Assembly (NCBI GenBank): GCA_002396485.1
Contig: DGXZ01000021.1
Coordinates: 1 to 64,000 of the forward strand
Length of the DNA: 64,000 nt
From: Spartobacteria bacterium UBA5019
Lineage (GTDB): Bacteria > Verrucomicrobiota > Verrucomicrobiia > Chthoniobacterales > Terrimicrobiaceae
Reading direction: 5' to 3'
Numbering within the stretch: the stretch's first letter is position 1; every line of letters starts with the position of its first letter. Below the pieces are notes generated by a model. The model saw nothing but the letters and a program-made list of their open reading frames with translations. It was not told the DNA's origin and searched no databases. The position numbers and the translations under genes are program-made. Shown here piece by piece: positions 46,151 to 53,761 of this stretch.

Positions 46151-48403
46151 TTACCCTAACAGTCCAAGCTGTAGGGTACCGCGCATTTCCATTGGTTGGA
46201 AAACAATCCAGATGCCGAAGGCATAGAGGGCGCAGGCGAGGATGGCCCAGGGAAGGAACCTGAGGAGGGGGTGAGCTTTGGAGGTGGCGAGTGTTTTTCT
46301 CCAGAGGAGCCAGAGGGTGAAGAGGCAACCGGCGTTGAGGAGGAGGATTTCGAGGGCGGGGAGTTCGGTGAAGCCCAGGGAGGCGATGTTCCAATTCGGG
46401 AGGGCTGAGGAAATGCCAGCGTCCTTGGCGAGGCGTTGGAGGACGGGCCACGGCGTGAGGGCGGCGGTAACGAGATGGTAGAGAAAATGCGCGGCCCACA
46501 TGGAGACTCCCAGCGGGGCGAAGAGGACAGTCATGCCGCAGAGGTGCTCGCGCCAGCGAGTGGGGGTTGCGCCGAACTTGAGGCTCAACCACGCACAGGC
46601 GGAGGCCAGCACGAACGGCAGCAAGAGGACGAATGCCACGAAAACGAGGCCGCTCGCGGGACCGAATTTTTTCTCCATCTCTAAGGCCGGGGTAGTCATG
46701 CCGGCGGCATTGGCAAAGGCGGCGAAGGTGAGCACGAGGACCAGCGCGGCGAGGTCGGGGCGGCGGGAATAGTCGCCGACGGCGGAGCGTTTGCCCTCGT
46801 GAAGGAGGTCGCGCCCGGGAGGGATGGCGAGGATGCCGACATTGTCGGACGGGCAAGCCTTCACGCAATCGAGGCAGAAGGTGCAATCCATGTTTCCCGA
46901 CTTGGCGGGTTGGAAGAGGTGGAGTTCGCAACCGCGCTGGGATTCGTTTCCGCGCAGGCAATCATGGGTGCGGCATGTGGCGCAGACCCTGGAATCCCGG
47001 ACCCGGACTTCCAACGGGGAGACAAGAGAGGAAACAAAGTGGAATTGACCAATCGGGCAAACATGCTTGCAGAAACTCGCGCCTTTGAAGAATCCATCCA
47101 CGAGCACGGCTGCGGCGAAGTAGAAGATGATGATCCATGCCGTCCACCACGGGGTTTCCCAGAGGTCGAAAAACTCGTAGGCCCAGAAAAAGAGGACCAG
47201 TAGGCCGATGGCGATCCACTTCGAGCGCAGGAATAGCGGCCAGCGGTGCGTGGCAGGAAAGATCGTGCGTCCGAGATCCCTCGCAAAGGTGAACGGACAC
47301 GCCATGCAAAAAAGATTTCCTGCGACCAGCAGGGCGAGAATGGTGAAGCCTCGCCAGTGCGTCCATGGCAGCACCCCGGCGAGGTTCATCGCCCCGACCT
47401 GTGGACCGAAAAAGCCGTCAATCACCACAAGGATGGCCAAGCCAAAAAGCAAAGCCTGCATGGATACACGGAAATACTTCGATCCAATGAGGGCTCCGAG
47501 AACCGGCACTCGAAGGAGATCGAACGGCCTGCGCGGATCGAGTGGCTGTGGCTTTATTTTTACCTTCGGACGCCGCCTGACGAGGTTGGAGCCGGACAGG
47601 TATTTGATGGCAATAACAGCCGCAGGCAGCAGAAAGGCCACCGAACCGGGAACCCACATGATCGTTCCGGCGAAGGTTTGGTCATCAATCGCCGACAGAC
47701 CCGTGATGCGGGGCGCAGCGGCATAGGTCGGATAGAGGACACGGCCGTAGAATGTGAAAAAACCTGAAAGCGCTGTGTTTTGAATGTCCACCACCAGCAA
47801 ATACGGAATGAGCACCCAACGCGGCGCAGCGGGGCGCGAAGGCCAAGGTTGAACGACGGGCCACCAGAAAAGCAACGCCGTCGCGAGAAAACACAGGTGC
47901 TCGACCTGGTGCCAAGCCGGCGAACTCAAGGCGAGTTCGTAGAAGGCGGGCATATGCCAAAGAACATTCGAAAGCATGAAAAGCGGCCCGGCAAAGAAGG
48001 GATGCACAAGGAGGGCGCCGAGTTTTTTGAGTCGGGGTTCATTTAAAAAAGGCCCCAAACCCGAGCGCACAAATCCACGGGGCAATCCCGAAAGCATGGG
48101 CAAAAAAGGGGCTCCCTGAAGAATCAGCGGTGGCGCAACCATAGTCAGAAGGAGGTGCTGCACCATGTGCACGCTGAGCAACCACGAGGCGAAGGCGTCG
48201 AGTGGCGAGGCCAGAGCGATGTAGATGACGAGCAAGCCCCCCAGAAACGAGGCGAGACGCCACTCCGGAAAACGCTCCGGAGCCAGTCGGCGAACCTTGA
48301 GCCAGCCGCGCCAATACAAAAATGCCGTGAGGATCAAGCCGAGCGCAGGCACGGGCTCGAAACTCCAAGAGGCGAGAACCAATGAGGCTTGGGCGTTTCC
48401 CAT
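46151..48403 (-). CDS. Fused CtaG-like / 4Fe-4S polyferredoxin membrane protein
   Basis: A 750-residue inner-membrane protein. The N-terminal ~300 residues resemble caa3-type CtaG (MVQHLLLTMVAPPLILQG, a cytochrome oxidase assembly factor, with HMPAFYELAL and WHQVEHLCFLATALLFW). The middle part resembles NapH/CcoG-type ferredoxins: CMACPFTFARDLG, CKHVCPIGQFHF, CATCRTHDCL and CTFCLDCVKACPS, about 12 cysteines for two or more clusters. The C-terminus has further membrane helices. ATG 48403 is preferred over TTG 48415. No oxidase genes adjoin it. A role in metal or electron delivery to an oxidase is inferred. Confidence 0.78.
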   Translation of the reverse strand: MGNAQASLVLASWSFEPVPALGLILTAFLYWRGWLKVRRLAPERFPEWRLASFLGGLLVIYIALASPLDAFASWLLSVHMVQHLLLTMVAPPLILQGAPFLPMLSGLPRGFVRSGLGPFLNEPRLKKLGALLVHPFFAGPLFMLSNVLWHMPAFYELALSSPAWHQVEHLCFLATALLFWWPVVQPWPSRPAAPRWVLIPYLLVVDIQNTALSGFFTFYGRVLYPTYAAAPRITGLSAIDDQTFAGTIMWVPGSVAFLLPAAVIAIKYLSGSNLVRRRPKVKIKPQPLDPRRPFDLLRVPVLGALIGSKYFRVSMQALLFGLAILVVIDGFFGPQVGAMNLAGVLPWTHWRGFTILALLVAGNLFCMACPFTFARDLGRTIFPATHRWPLFLRSKWIAIGLLVLFFWAYEFFDLWETPWWTAWIIIFYFAAAVLVDGFFKGASFCKHVCPIGQFHFVSSLVSPLEVRVRDSRVCATCRTHDCLRGNESQRGCELHLFQPAKSGNMDCTFCLDCVKACPSDNVGILAIPPGRDLLHEGKRSAVGDYSRRPDLAALVLVLTFAAFANAAGMTTPALEMEKKFGPASGLVFVAFVLLLPFVLASACAWLSLKFGATPTRWREHLCGMTVLFAPLGVSMWAAHFLYHLVTAALTPWPVLQRLAKDAGISSALPNWNIASLGFTELPALEILLLNAGCLFTLWLLWRKTLATSKAHPLLRFLPWAILACALYAFGIWIVFQPMEMRGTLQLGLLG

Positions 48404-48420
48404 ACGGGTTGGCAACCGCC

Positions 48421-49239
48421 TTAAAGCGGGATGAGGGCGCCTTCCTCCATCGCGCTACGGGGAGGTTTTCCAAAAAGAAAAAGCCTACTGGGAATGACCT
48501 GCTCAAGCCAACCAAGATACGGCGGCAGCACGCGCTGGCCGGCCTTCCAAACGGATTCCACAAACAGGAAATCTGGAACCGTTTCCTGAACCACCTCGCA
48601 AATCATAAAACCGGTATTGGATCGGATGCGGCGCAGGTCCACGGCGGGAGTGATCTCGCTAAGTTCGTCGCAAATATCCTCGAGCGTGCCCTCCTCCGAC
48701 TCTGTTCCGAGGTGCGAGCAACGCGCCTGCGCGAAGGGACTGTCGGCGGCGAGGATCGAGATTTTGGATGGCTTGAGGGTCTTCAGTGTTTCCTTGGCGG
48801 CCCGCCAGCGCGGCGAATGGGCCTCCACCAGAAGACAGGCGTTCAGCTCGGCAGGAGCCTGCTCCTTGGGATCCGGGATGAGAAGAAGGTCGCAGGGCGT
48901 CCGCGAAAAAAGCTCCCGCACGATGGTGCCGGTGAAGTTGCGCGGTTCATTCGGACGGGCAATCGTGCCTGCGATGAAAAGGTCGAATTTTTCATTCGTC
49001 GCGGCGGTGAGCAATGCCTGCGCCGGCGCCCCTCCCTCGCACCAATAGATCTCGACATTTTCCCGCCCCAAGTCCGCAAAGGCCTCTTGAAAGCTCGCCG
49101 CTTTTTCCTCCGTGCGCTCTCCCGCATGGAGCACGCTCAGGCGAGCACCAAACATCCTCGCCACGCGATCGGCTTCAGCTAGGACTGCCCGAAAGCGGGG
49201 TGAGAATGTCGATGCGACGGCGAAGTGAAGTGAAGACAT
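48421..49239 (-). CDS. Tandem universal stress protein (UspA-like)
   Basis: A 272-residue protein with two Usp folds. The first (about 1-125) starts HFAVASTFSPRFRAVLAEAD and ends TGTIVRELFSRTPCDLLLIP; the second (130-272) is more degenerate. The ATP-loop pattern G-2x-G-9x-G(S/T) is only partly kept (AGTIARPNEPRNFTGTIV). It lies 17 bases before the CtaG-fusion gene on the same strand, so they may be co-expressed. The role is unknown beyond general stress or redox responses. Confidence 0.75.
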   Translation of the reverse strand: MSSLHFAVASTFSPRFRAVLAEADRVARMFGARLSVLHAGERTEEKAASFQEAFADLGRENVEIYWCEGGAPAQALLTAATNEKFDLFIAGTIARPNEPRNFTGTIVRELFSRTPCDLLLIPDPKEQAPAELNACLLVEAHSPRWRAAKETLKTLKPSKISILAADSPFAQARCSHLGTESEEGTLEDICDELSEITPAVDLRRIRSNTGFMICEVVQETVPDFLFVESVWKAGQRVLPPYLGWLEQVIPSRLFLFGKPPRSAMEEGALIPL

Positions 49240-49271
49240 GAAAAAAATTCAGCGATGGAAAAACTGGCAGG

Positions 49272-49679
49272 TTACTTTTTTGAAATCTGCACGATTTTTT
49301 CAAACGCTGCTTTCGTGAGTGGCATCACGCTAAGCCGCGATTGACGCAAGAGTCCGATCTCGGCCAGCGAAGGCTCAGCTTTGATTTCTTCTAGGGAAAC
49401 AGGATGCCTCAAAGCACCGACTGGCTTCAAATCCACACACGACCAGTCGCCCTCGGAAGCTGTGGAATCCGGATAAGCTGACCGGACCACCTCGGCGATG
49501 CCGACGACACATTTTCCAGTGACGCTGTGGTAGTAGAGGACATGGTCGCCCGGGGCCATGGCACGAAGGTGGTTCCTGGCCTGGAAATTCCTTACGCCCG
49601 TCCAGGCCGTTTTGCCGTCCTTTACGAAATCCTCCCACGCGTAGGCTGTGGGTTCCTGCTTAACGAGCCAGTAATTCAT
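49272..49679 (-). CDS. EVE-domain (PUA-like) protein
   Basis: A 135-residue protein of the EVE family, which binds modified bases in DNA or RNA. The start MNYWLVKQEPTAYAWEDFV matches the family N-terminus, and WTGVRNFQARNHLRAMAPGD then VLYYHSVTGKCVVGIAEV is the conserved binding core. The upstream extension of the frame is an artefact of the antisense of tmk. It is divergent from tmk, leaving 52 bases between the starts. EVE proteins are often near defence genes; a restriction island lies 4 kb away. Confidence 0.9.
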   Translation of the reverse strand: MNYWLVKQEPTAYAWEDFVKDGKTAWTGVRNFQARNHLRAMAPGDHVLYYHSVTGKCVVGIAEVVRSAYPDSTASEGDWSCVDLKPVGALRHPVSLEEIKAEPSLAEIGLLRQSRLSVMPLTKAAFEKIVQISKK

Positions 49680-49731
49680 TCGAGCTTTGCTAAAATGAAA
49701 TTCCCAGAATATCAAAAGACTTCTCAACAAA

Positions 49732-50367
49732 ATGTCGAAAAAAGGTCTCTTCATCACATTCGAAGGCTCCGAGGCGTGCGGGAAATCCACCCAGATCACC
49801 CTCTTGGCCGACAAGCTCCGCTCCTTGGGATTCGATCCCCTGCTCTTTCGCGAACCCGGAGGGACCCCTGCCGGTGAGGCGATTCGACACCTCTTGCAAC
49901 ATGCCCCTGAAGGCGATGCGCTCACTCCCGAGGCCGAGTTGCTACTCTTTGCAGCCAGCCGCACGCAGTTGGTTCGGGAAAAAATCCTTCCCGCGCTGGC
50001 GGCCGGGCGCGTTGTCATTTGCGACCGCTTTCTGGATTCCACCACCGTCTATCAAGGTGTGGCCCGCCGCATTCCGGCGGATGACACCGCCCGCATCAAT
50101 GACTTTGCGGTCGGGGATTGCCTGCCAGATATCACCTTCTTGCTTGATCTGGACCACAAAACCTCACTTGCCCGCATGCAGGCCGCCAATCGGAAACCAG
50201 ACCGCATCGAACGCGAGTCACCGGAATTTTTCGAAGCCGTGCGCCAAGGTTACTTGAATGTTGCCAAAGAAAATCCCAAGCGCGTGCATTTGATCGACGC
50301 CTCGCGTTCGGTAGAAGAAATCGCAGGAGATGCGCTGGAAATGGTGAAAAGAAAATTCGCACTTTGA
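49732..50367 (+). CDS. tmk: Thymidylate kinase
   Basis: A 211-residue kinase converting dTMP to dTDP. The P-loop FEGSEACGKSTQ, the DR motif CDRFLDSTTVYQG and the lid region are present. A 3-base-loop hairpin just after the gene could stop transcription but also overlaps the VapBC promoter. Confidence 0.95.
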   Translation: MSKKGLFITFEGSEACGKSTQITLLADKLRSLGFDPLLFREPGGTPAGEAIRHLLQHAPEGDALTPEAELLLFAASRTQLVREKILPALAAGRVVICDRFLDSTTVYQGVARRIPADDTARINDFAVGDCLPDITFLLDLDHKTSLARMQAANRKPDRIERESPEFFEAVRQGYLNVAKENPKRVHLIDASRSVEEIAGDALEMVKRKFAL

Positions 50368-50380
50368 TGCAAAAATAATC

Positions 50381-50409
50381 TTGCAATGCATCATAGTGAT
50401 GCTTTTTAT
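50381..50409 (+). promoter_or_regulatory. VapBC promoter with palindromic operator in the spacer
   Basis: A -35-like TTGCAA (50381-50386) and a -10-like TTTTAT (50404-50409) are 17 bases apart. The spacer holds GCATCA-TAG-TGATGC (50388-50402), a perfect six-base inverted repeat. The -10 lies only seven bases before the antitoxin ATG at 50417, so the transcript would be leaderless or nearly so. The same repeat plus T-run could also act as a terminator for tmk. Confidence 0.4.
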
Positions 50410-50416
50410 TACAGCC

Positions 50417-50641
50417 ATGAGAATAAGCGTGGATATTTCCGAAGAAATTTTAAACGAAGTGATGAACATGACAGGCGAAAAAAGCAAAAGCGCATCCTTA
50501 TCCAAGGCGATCAATGAATTTGTGAGGAGGAGAAGAGCAAAAGATTTCGGACGGTTAATAAGGGAAGGAGCTTTTGATTACGAAATCAACGACGAGATGA
50601 AGTCCCTCATGGATCCCATTCCTCCCCTTCCCTCCGAGTAG
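50417..50641 (+). CDS. Antitoxin, VapB/ribbon-helix-helix type
   Basis: A 74-residue protein beginning MRISVDISEEILNEVMNMTG, a beta-strand plus helix typical of RHH DNA-binding antitoxins, with SLSKAINEFVRRRR as the second helix and an acidic C-terminal tail (EINDEMKSLMDPIPPLPS) that would wrap the toxin. It is followed after one base by the PIN gene. Base composition is lower in GC than the neighbours, suggesting transfer. It probably represses its own promoter through the palindrome just upstream. Confidence 0.8.
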   Translation: MRISVDISEEILNEVMNMTGEKSKSASLSKAINEFVRRRRAKDFGRLIREGAFDYEINDEMKSLMDPIPPLPSE

Positions 50642-50642
50642 T

Positions 50643-51065
50643 ATGGTTCTTGTTGATGCATCCATTTGGATCGAGGCCCTGCGGCGGACAGGGAGATTGG
50701 ATATCAAGGTGGCTGTCGAGGCCCTTCTGGAAGCCTACGAAGCGCAACTCTGCGCGCCAGTGCGCTTGGAGGTGCTGGGTGGGGCTAGAATAGAGGACCG
50801 GCGTCGCTTGGGTGGGTATTTTTCGATCATTCCCCATCGTCCCGCTCGCCCAGACGACTGGGAGCGGGCGATCAGCTTGGCATGGCGGTTGAGGGATGCC
50901 GGCATCACTGTGCCATGGAATGATATTCTCATCGCTGCTATAGCAATAGAAGACTGCGTGCGCCTTTACACGCTCGACGGGCATTTTGAAATGATTTCCA
51001 AAGTTTGCTCATTGCTTCTCTACAAACCAGGCTACGGGGGATCGTTCCTTCCGGACAATGTCTGA
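50643..51065 (+). CDS. PIN-domain toxin, VapC-like
   Basis: A 140-residue PIN-fold ribonuclease. The acidic active site is present: Asp5 in LVDASIWIE, Glu in RLEVLGG, Asp in WNDILIAAIA and Asp in TLDGHFEMI. The neighbouring RHH antitoxin makes a VapBC-type module. VapC toxins cleave tRNA or rRNA; the target here is unknown. Confidence 0.88.
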   Translation: MVLVDASIWIEALRRTGRLDIKVAVEALLEAYEAQLCAPVRLEVLGGARIEDRRRLGGYFSIIPHRPARPDDWERAISLAWRLRDAGITVPWNDILIAAIAIEDCVRLYTLDGHFEMISKVCSLLLYKPGYGGSFLPDNV

Positions 51066-51073
51066 TTTTTTTC

Positions 51074-51101
51074 TTAACATTTCGAAGAAAATCGCAATAA
51101 T
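51074..51101 (+). promoter_or_regulatory. Probable promoter for gnd
   Basis: TTAACA (51074-51079) and AATAAT (51096-51101) are 16 bases apart in an AT-rich gap between vapC and gnd. The match to the sigma-70 consensus is reasonable, and the leader to ATG 51160 is about 50 bases. Confidence 0.35.
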
Positions 51102-51159
51102 ACTTCCCTTCTAACCTGCGGTTGCACGACGCAATAGTTGGTCGGGATTTTTATTAAAA

Positions 51160-52638
51160 ATGGAAAACACTACAGCACAAGGAGATATCGGTCTCATCGG
51201 ATTGGCCGTGATGGGCCAGAACCTCGTCCTCAACATGAACGACCACGGCTACACGGTCGTCGTTTACAACCGCACCACCTCGAAAGTGGACGAATTTTTG
51301 GCAAATGAGGCAAAAGGCACAAAAGTGCAGGGCGCCCACTCGATTCAAGAACTGGTTTCCAAACTCAAACGCCCACGCCGCGTCATGATGCTCGTGAAGG
51401 CCGGCCAGCCAGTAGATGACTTTATTAAACAAATCACCCCGTATCTGGAACCCGGCGACATCATCATCGACGGTGGAAATTCGCTTTACAATGACACGAA
51501 CCGCCGCCAGCGCGAACTCGAAGCCAAGGGTTTGCTTTTCATTGGAACGGGCGTTTCGGGTGGAGAAGAAGGCGCTCGCCGCGGACCAAGCATCATGCCC
51601 GGCGGATCGCCTGCCGCATGGCCTCATGTGAAAGACATTTTTCAATCCATTTCCGCCAAGGTGGAAGATGGCTCGCCGTGCTGTGATTGGGTTGGCGAAG
51701 AGGGTGCAGGCCATTATGTAAAAATGGTGCATAACGGCATCGAATACGGTGACATGCAGTTAATTTGCGAGGCTTACAATATTCTGAAAAACGGCCTCGG
51801 CCTGAACGAGCAGGAACTGCACGATGTTTTTGCCGAGTGGAATAAAGGCGAACTCGACAGCTACCTCGTCGAAATCAGCCGCGATATTTTTGCCAAAAAA
51901 GACACCGACGGCACACCGCTCTTGAGCAAAATCCTCGACACGGCTGGCCAAAAAGGCACAGGCAAGTGGACAGTGATCAACTCACTGGAAATGGGAGTCC
52001 CAATTACCCTCATGGCGGAAGCCGTTTACGCCCGTTGCGTGTCCGCCCTCAAGGAGGAGCGCGTGAAAGCCGCCCGCAAACTGAAAGGCCCGAACCCTTC
52101 GATTCCAGCCGCGCGCAATGCCAAGAGACGCGCCAAGCTTATCGACGAAGTCCGCCAAGCCCTTTACGCCTCGAAAATCATCAGCTACGCCCAGGGCTAC
52201 ATGCTCATGCGCGCCGCCGCTGCCGAATACGGTTGGAAGCTCAACTGGGGCGGCATCGCCCTCATGTGGCGCGGAGGTTGTATCATCCGCTCCCGCTTCC
52301 TCGGTAAGATCAAAGAAGCCTTCGACAAAAAACCCAAGCTCACGAACCTTCTCTTTGACGACTTTTTCAAAGGCGAGATGAAGAAAAACCAGAAAGCCTG
52401 GCGCAATGTGGTGGCGATCGCGGCCAAGCGTGGAATCCCGGTTCCTGCATTCAGCACAGCCCTCTCGTTCTTCGATAGTTACCGCTCGGCGGTTCTGCCA
52501 GCGAACCTGCTCCAAGCCCAGCGCGACTACTTTGGGGCCCACACCTACGAGCGCGTTGACAAGCCCCGTGGCGAGTTCTTCCACACGAATTGGACAGGCC
52601 AAGGCGGCACCACCGCCTCCACGACCTATACGGTCTGA
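51160..52638 (+). CDS. gnd: 6-phosphogluconate dehydrogenase, decarboxylating
   Basis: A 492-residue enzyme of the oxidative pentose phosphate path that yields ribulose-5-phosphate and NADPH. The NADP-binding motif GLAVMGQNLVLNMND, the substrate motif TGVSGGEEGARRGPSIMPGG and the catalytic GHYVKMVHNGIEYGDMQ are present. It complements zwf/opcA in the same window. Confidence 0.97.
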   Translation: MENTTAQGDIGLIGLAVMGQNLVLNMNDHGYTVVVYNRTTSKVDEFLANEAKGTKVQGAHSIQELVSKLKRPRRVMMLVKAGQPVDDFIKQITPYLEPGDIIIDGGNSLYNDTNRRQRELEAKGLLFIGTGVSGGEEGARRGPSIMPGGSPAAWPHVKDIFQSISAKVEDGSPCCDWVGEEGAGHYVKMVHNGIEYGDMQLICEAYNILKNGLGLNEQELHDVFAEWNKGELDSYLVEISRDIFAKKDTDGTPLLSKILDTAGQKGTGKWTVINSLEMGVPITLMAEAVYARCVSALKEERVKAARKLKGPNPSIPAARNAKRRAKLIDEVRQALYASKIISYAQGYMLMRAAAAEYGWKLNWGGIALMWRGGCIIRSRFLGKIKEAFDKKPKLTNLLFDDFFKGEMKKNQKAWRNVVAIAAKRGIPVPAFSTALSFFDSYRSAVLPANLLQAQRDYFGAHTYERVDKPRGEFFHTNWTGQGGTTASTTYTV

Positions 52639-52644
52639 CCGCGC

Positions 52645-53706
52645 TTGCGCGTTTTCATTCTCAAACCCGACGCCATCGGCGACTTCATCCTCGCAACAGG
52701 ATGCATTCGCCTTATGGCTCGGGAATTGAGTGAAAAAAATCTCATCATCGCTGTGAGGGCGGATGTCGCCCCGCTGGCAAAAGCGCAGTTTCCCGACGCC
52801 GAAGTCATCCCACTCCACCTGAGGGAAAAACGGCGGCTCCTCAACCTGGCTACGGTGAATGTGTTCAACTGCCTGCCGGCTTGGCTTCGTCTGCTGACCT
52901 TTCGTGTGGACTCCGCCGTCTGCCTGCGCAGCATGCGAGCATACCTGCACACGATCACATTCTATCTCCCTCGGGCCAAACGCCGTATCGCCTGCGAGAA
53001 TCTCCTTCTGACCAACCCGCGCATGCGTCGCCCGGCCGTCGAGAATTTCGTCCGCTCCGCCTTCAAACCAACCCTCATCCCCTACCCTGCGGCCGGACGA
53101 CTTCCCACCGATGTCGAAGCAAACCGCCTCATCGCAGAGGAAATCCTGCAACGCAAAGTATCCGACGAGGAAATCCTTCCCACACTCACGCCTCCCCGCG
53201 AGGTTTTAGCAAAAAACCATTGGCTGCTCTGCCCATTCAGCTCGACGAAATCCAAGGATTACCCCGCCGAGGCATGGGCTAAGGCTTTAAAACTCCTTAA
53301 CCACGAGCGCGCTGAAGCCCCGCTCCACCTCGCCGCTGGGTCGAATCAAGCAGACCGACTCCAAGACTTCGCCCGCACTGTTCAATCCGCTGGCATTACC
53401 AACATCCACCTCGCCCCGCCTATCCCGCTCCCCGATTTCCTGCAATCCATCGCAGAAGCCCGCCTCGTCCTGACGGTGGATACCGCCGCAGCCCACATGG
53501 CCTGCGCACTCGACACCCCCGCCGTCATCGTCTCCGCCGGGCAACACCCCGGAGTCTACGCCCCCTACTCAAAAAACGGCCGCCAAAAATGGCTTCTCCC
53601 ACCGCCCGGGCTCTCGAAAAACGAATGGCGGCAGCATTTCACTTCGGAATACATTGCAGATTCCGTGCACTCTGTTCTTTCTATCGAAAGAAAAATTTAC
53701 CAATAG
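52645..53706 (+). CDS. Glycosyltransferase family 9 (heptosyltransferase-like)
   Basis: A 353-residue GT-B enzyme. The start, TTG at 52645, gives MRVFILKPDAIGDFILATG, the family N-terminus (usually KxxxIGDxLLxTP). The C-terminal donor site is PFSSTKSKDYPAEAWAKAL and LTVDTAAAHMACAL. Such enzymes add heptose or other sugars to LPS core or glycans; the acceptor is unknown. It begins six bases after gnd. Confidence 0.85.
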   Translation: MRVFILKPDAIGDFILATGCIRLMARELSEKNLIIAVRADVAPLAKAQFPDAEVIPLHLREKRRLLNLATVNVFNCLPAWLRLLTFRVDSAVCLRSMRAYLHTITFYLPRAKRRIACENLLLTNPRMRRPAVENFVRSAFKPTLIPYPAAGRLPTDVEANRLIAEEILQRKVSDEEILPTLTPPREVLAKNHWLLCPFSSTKSKDYPAEAWAKALKLLNHERAEAPLHLAAGSNQADRLQDFARTVQSAGITNIHLAPPIPLPDFLQSIAEARLVLTVDTAAAHMACALDTPAVIVSAGQHPGVYAPYSKNGRQKWLLPPPGLSKNEWRQHFTSEYIADSVHSVLSIERKIYQ

Positions 53707-53761
53707 ACCGACAAAAGGTCTGCTCGCTTTTGCGTTTGAAAATCTGATAGCCTGCCTCTTT

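Noticed and set aside
49680..50045. N-terminal extension of the EVE-domain protein
   Set aside because: It is antisense to tmk, and EVE proteins begin at the MNYWLVKQEP start.
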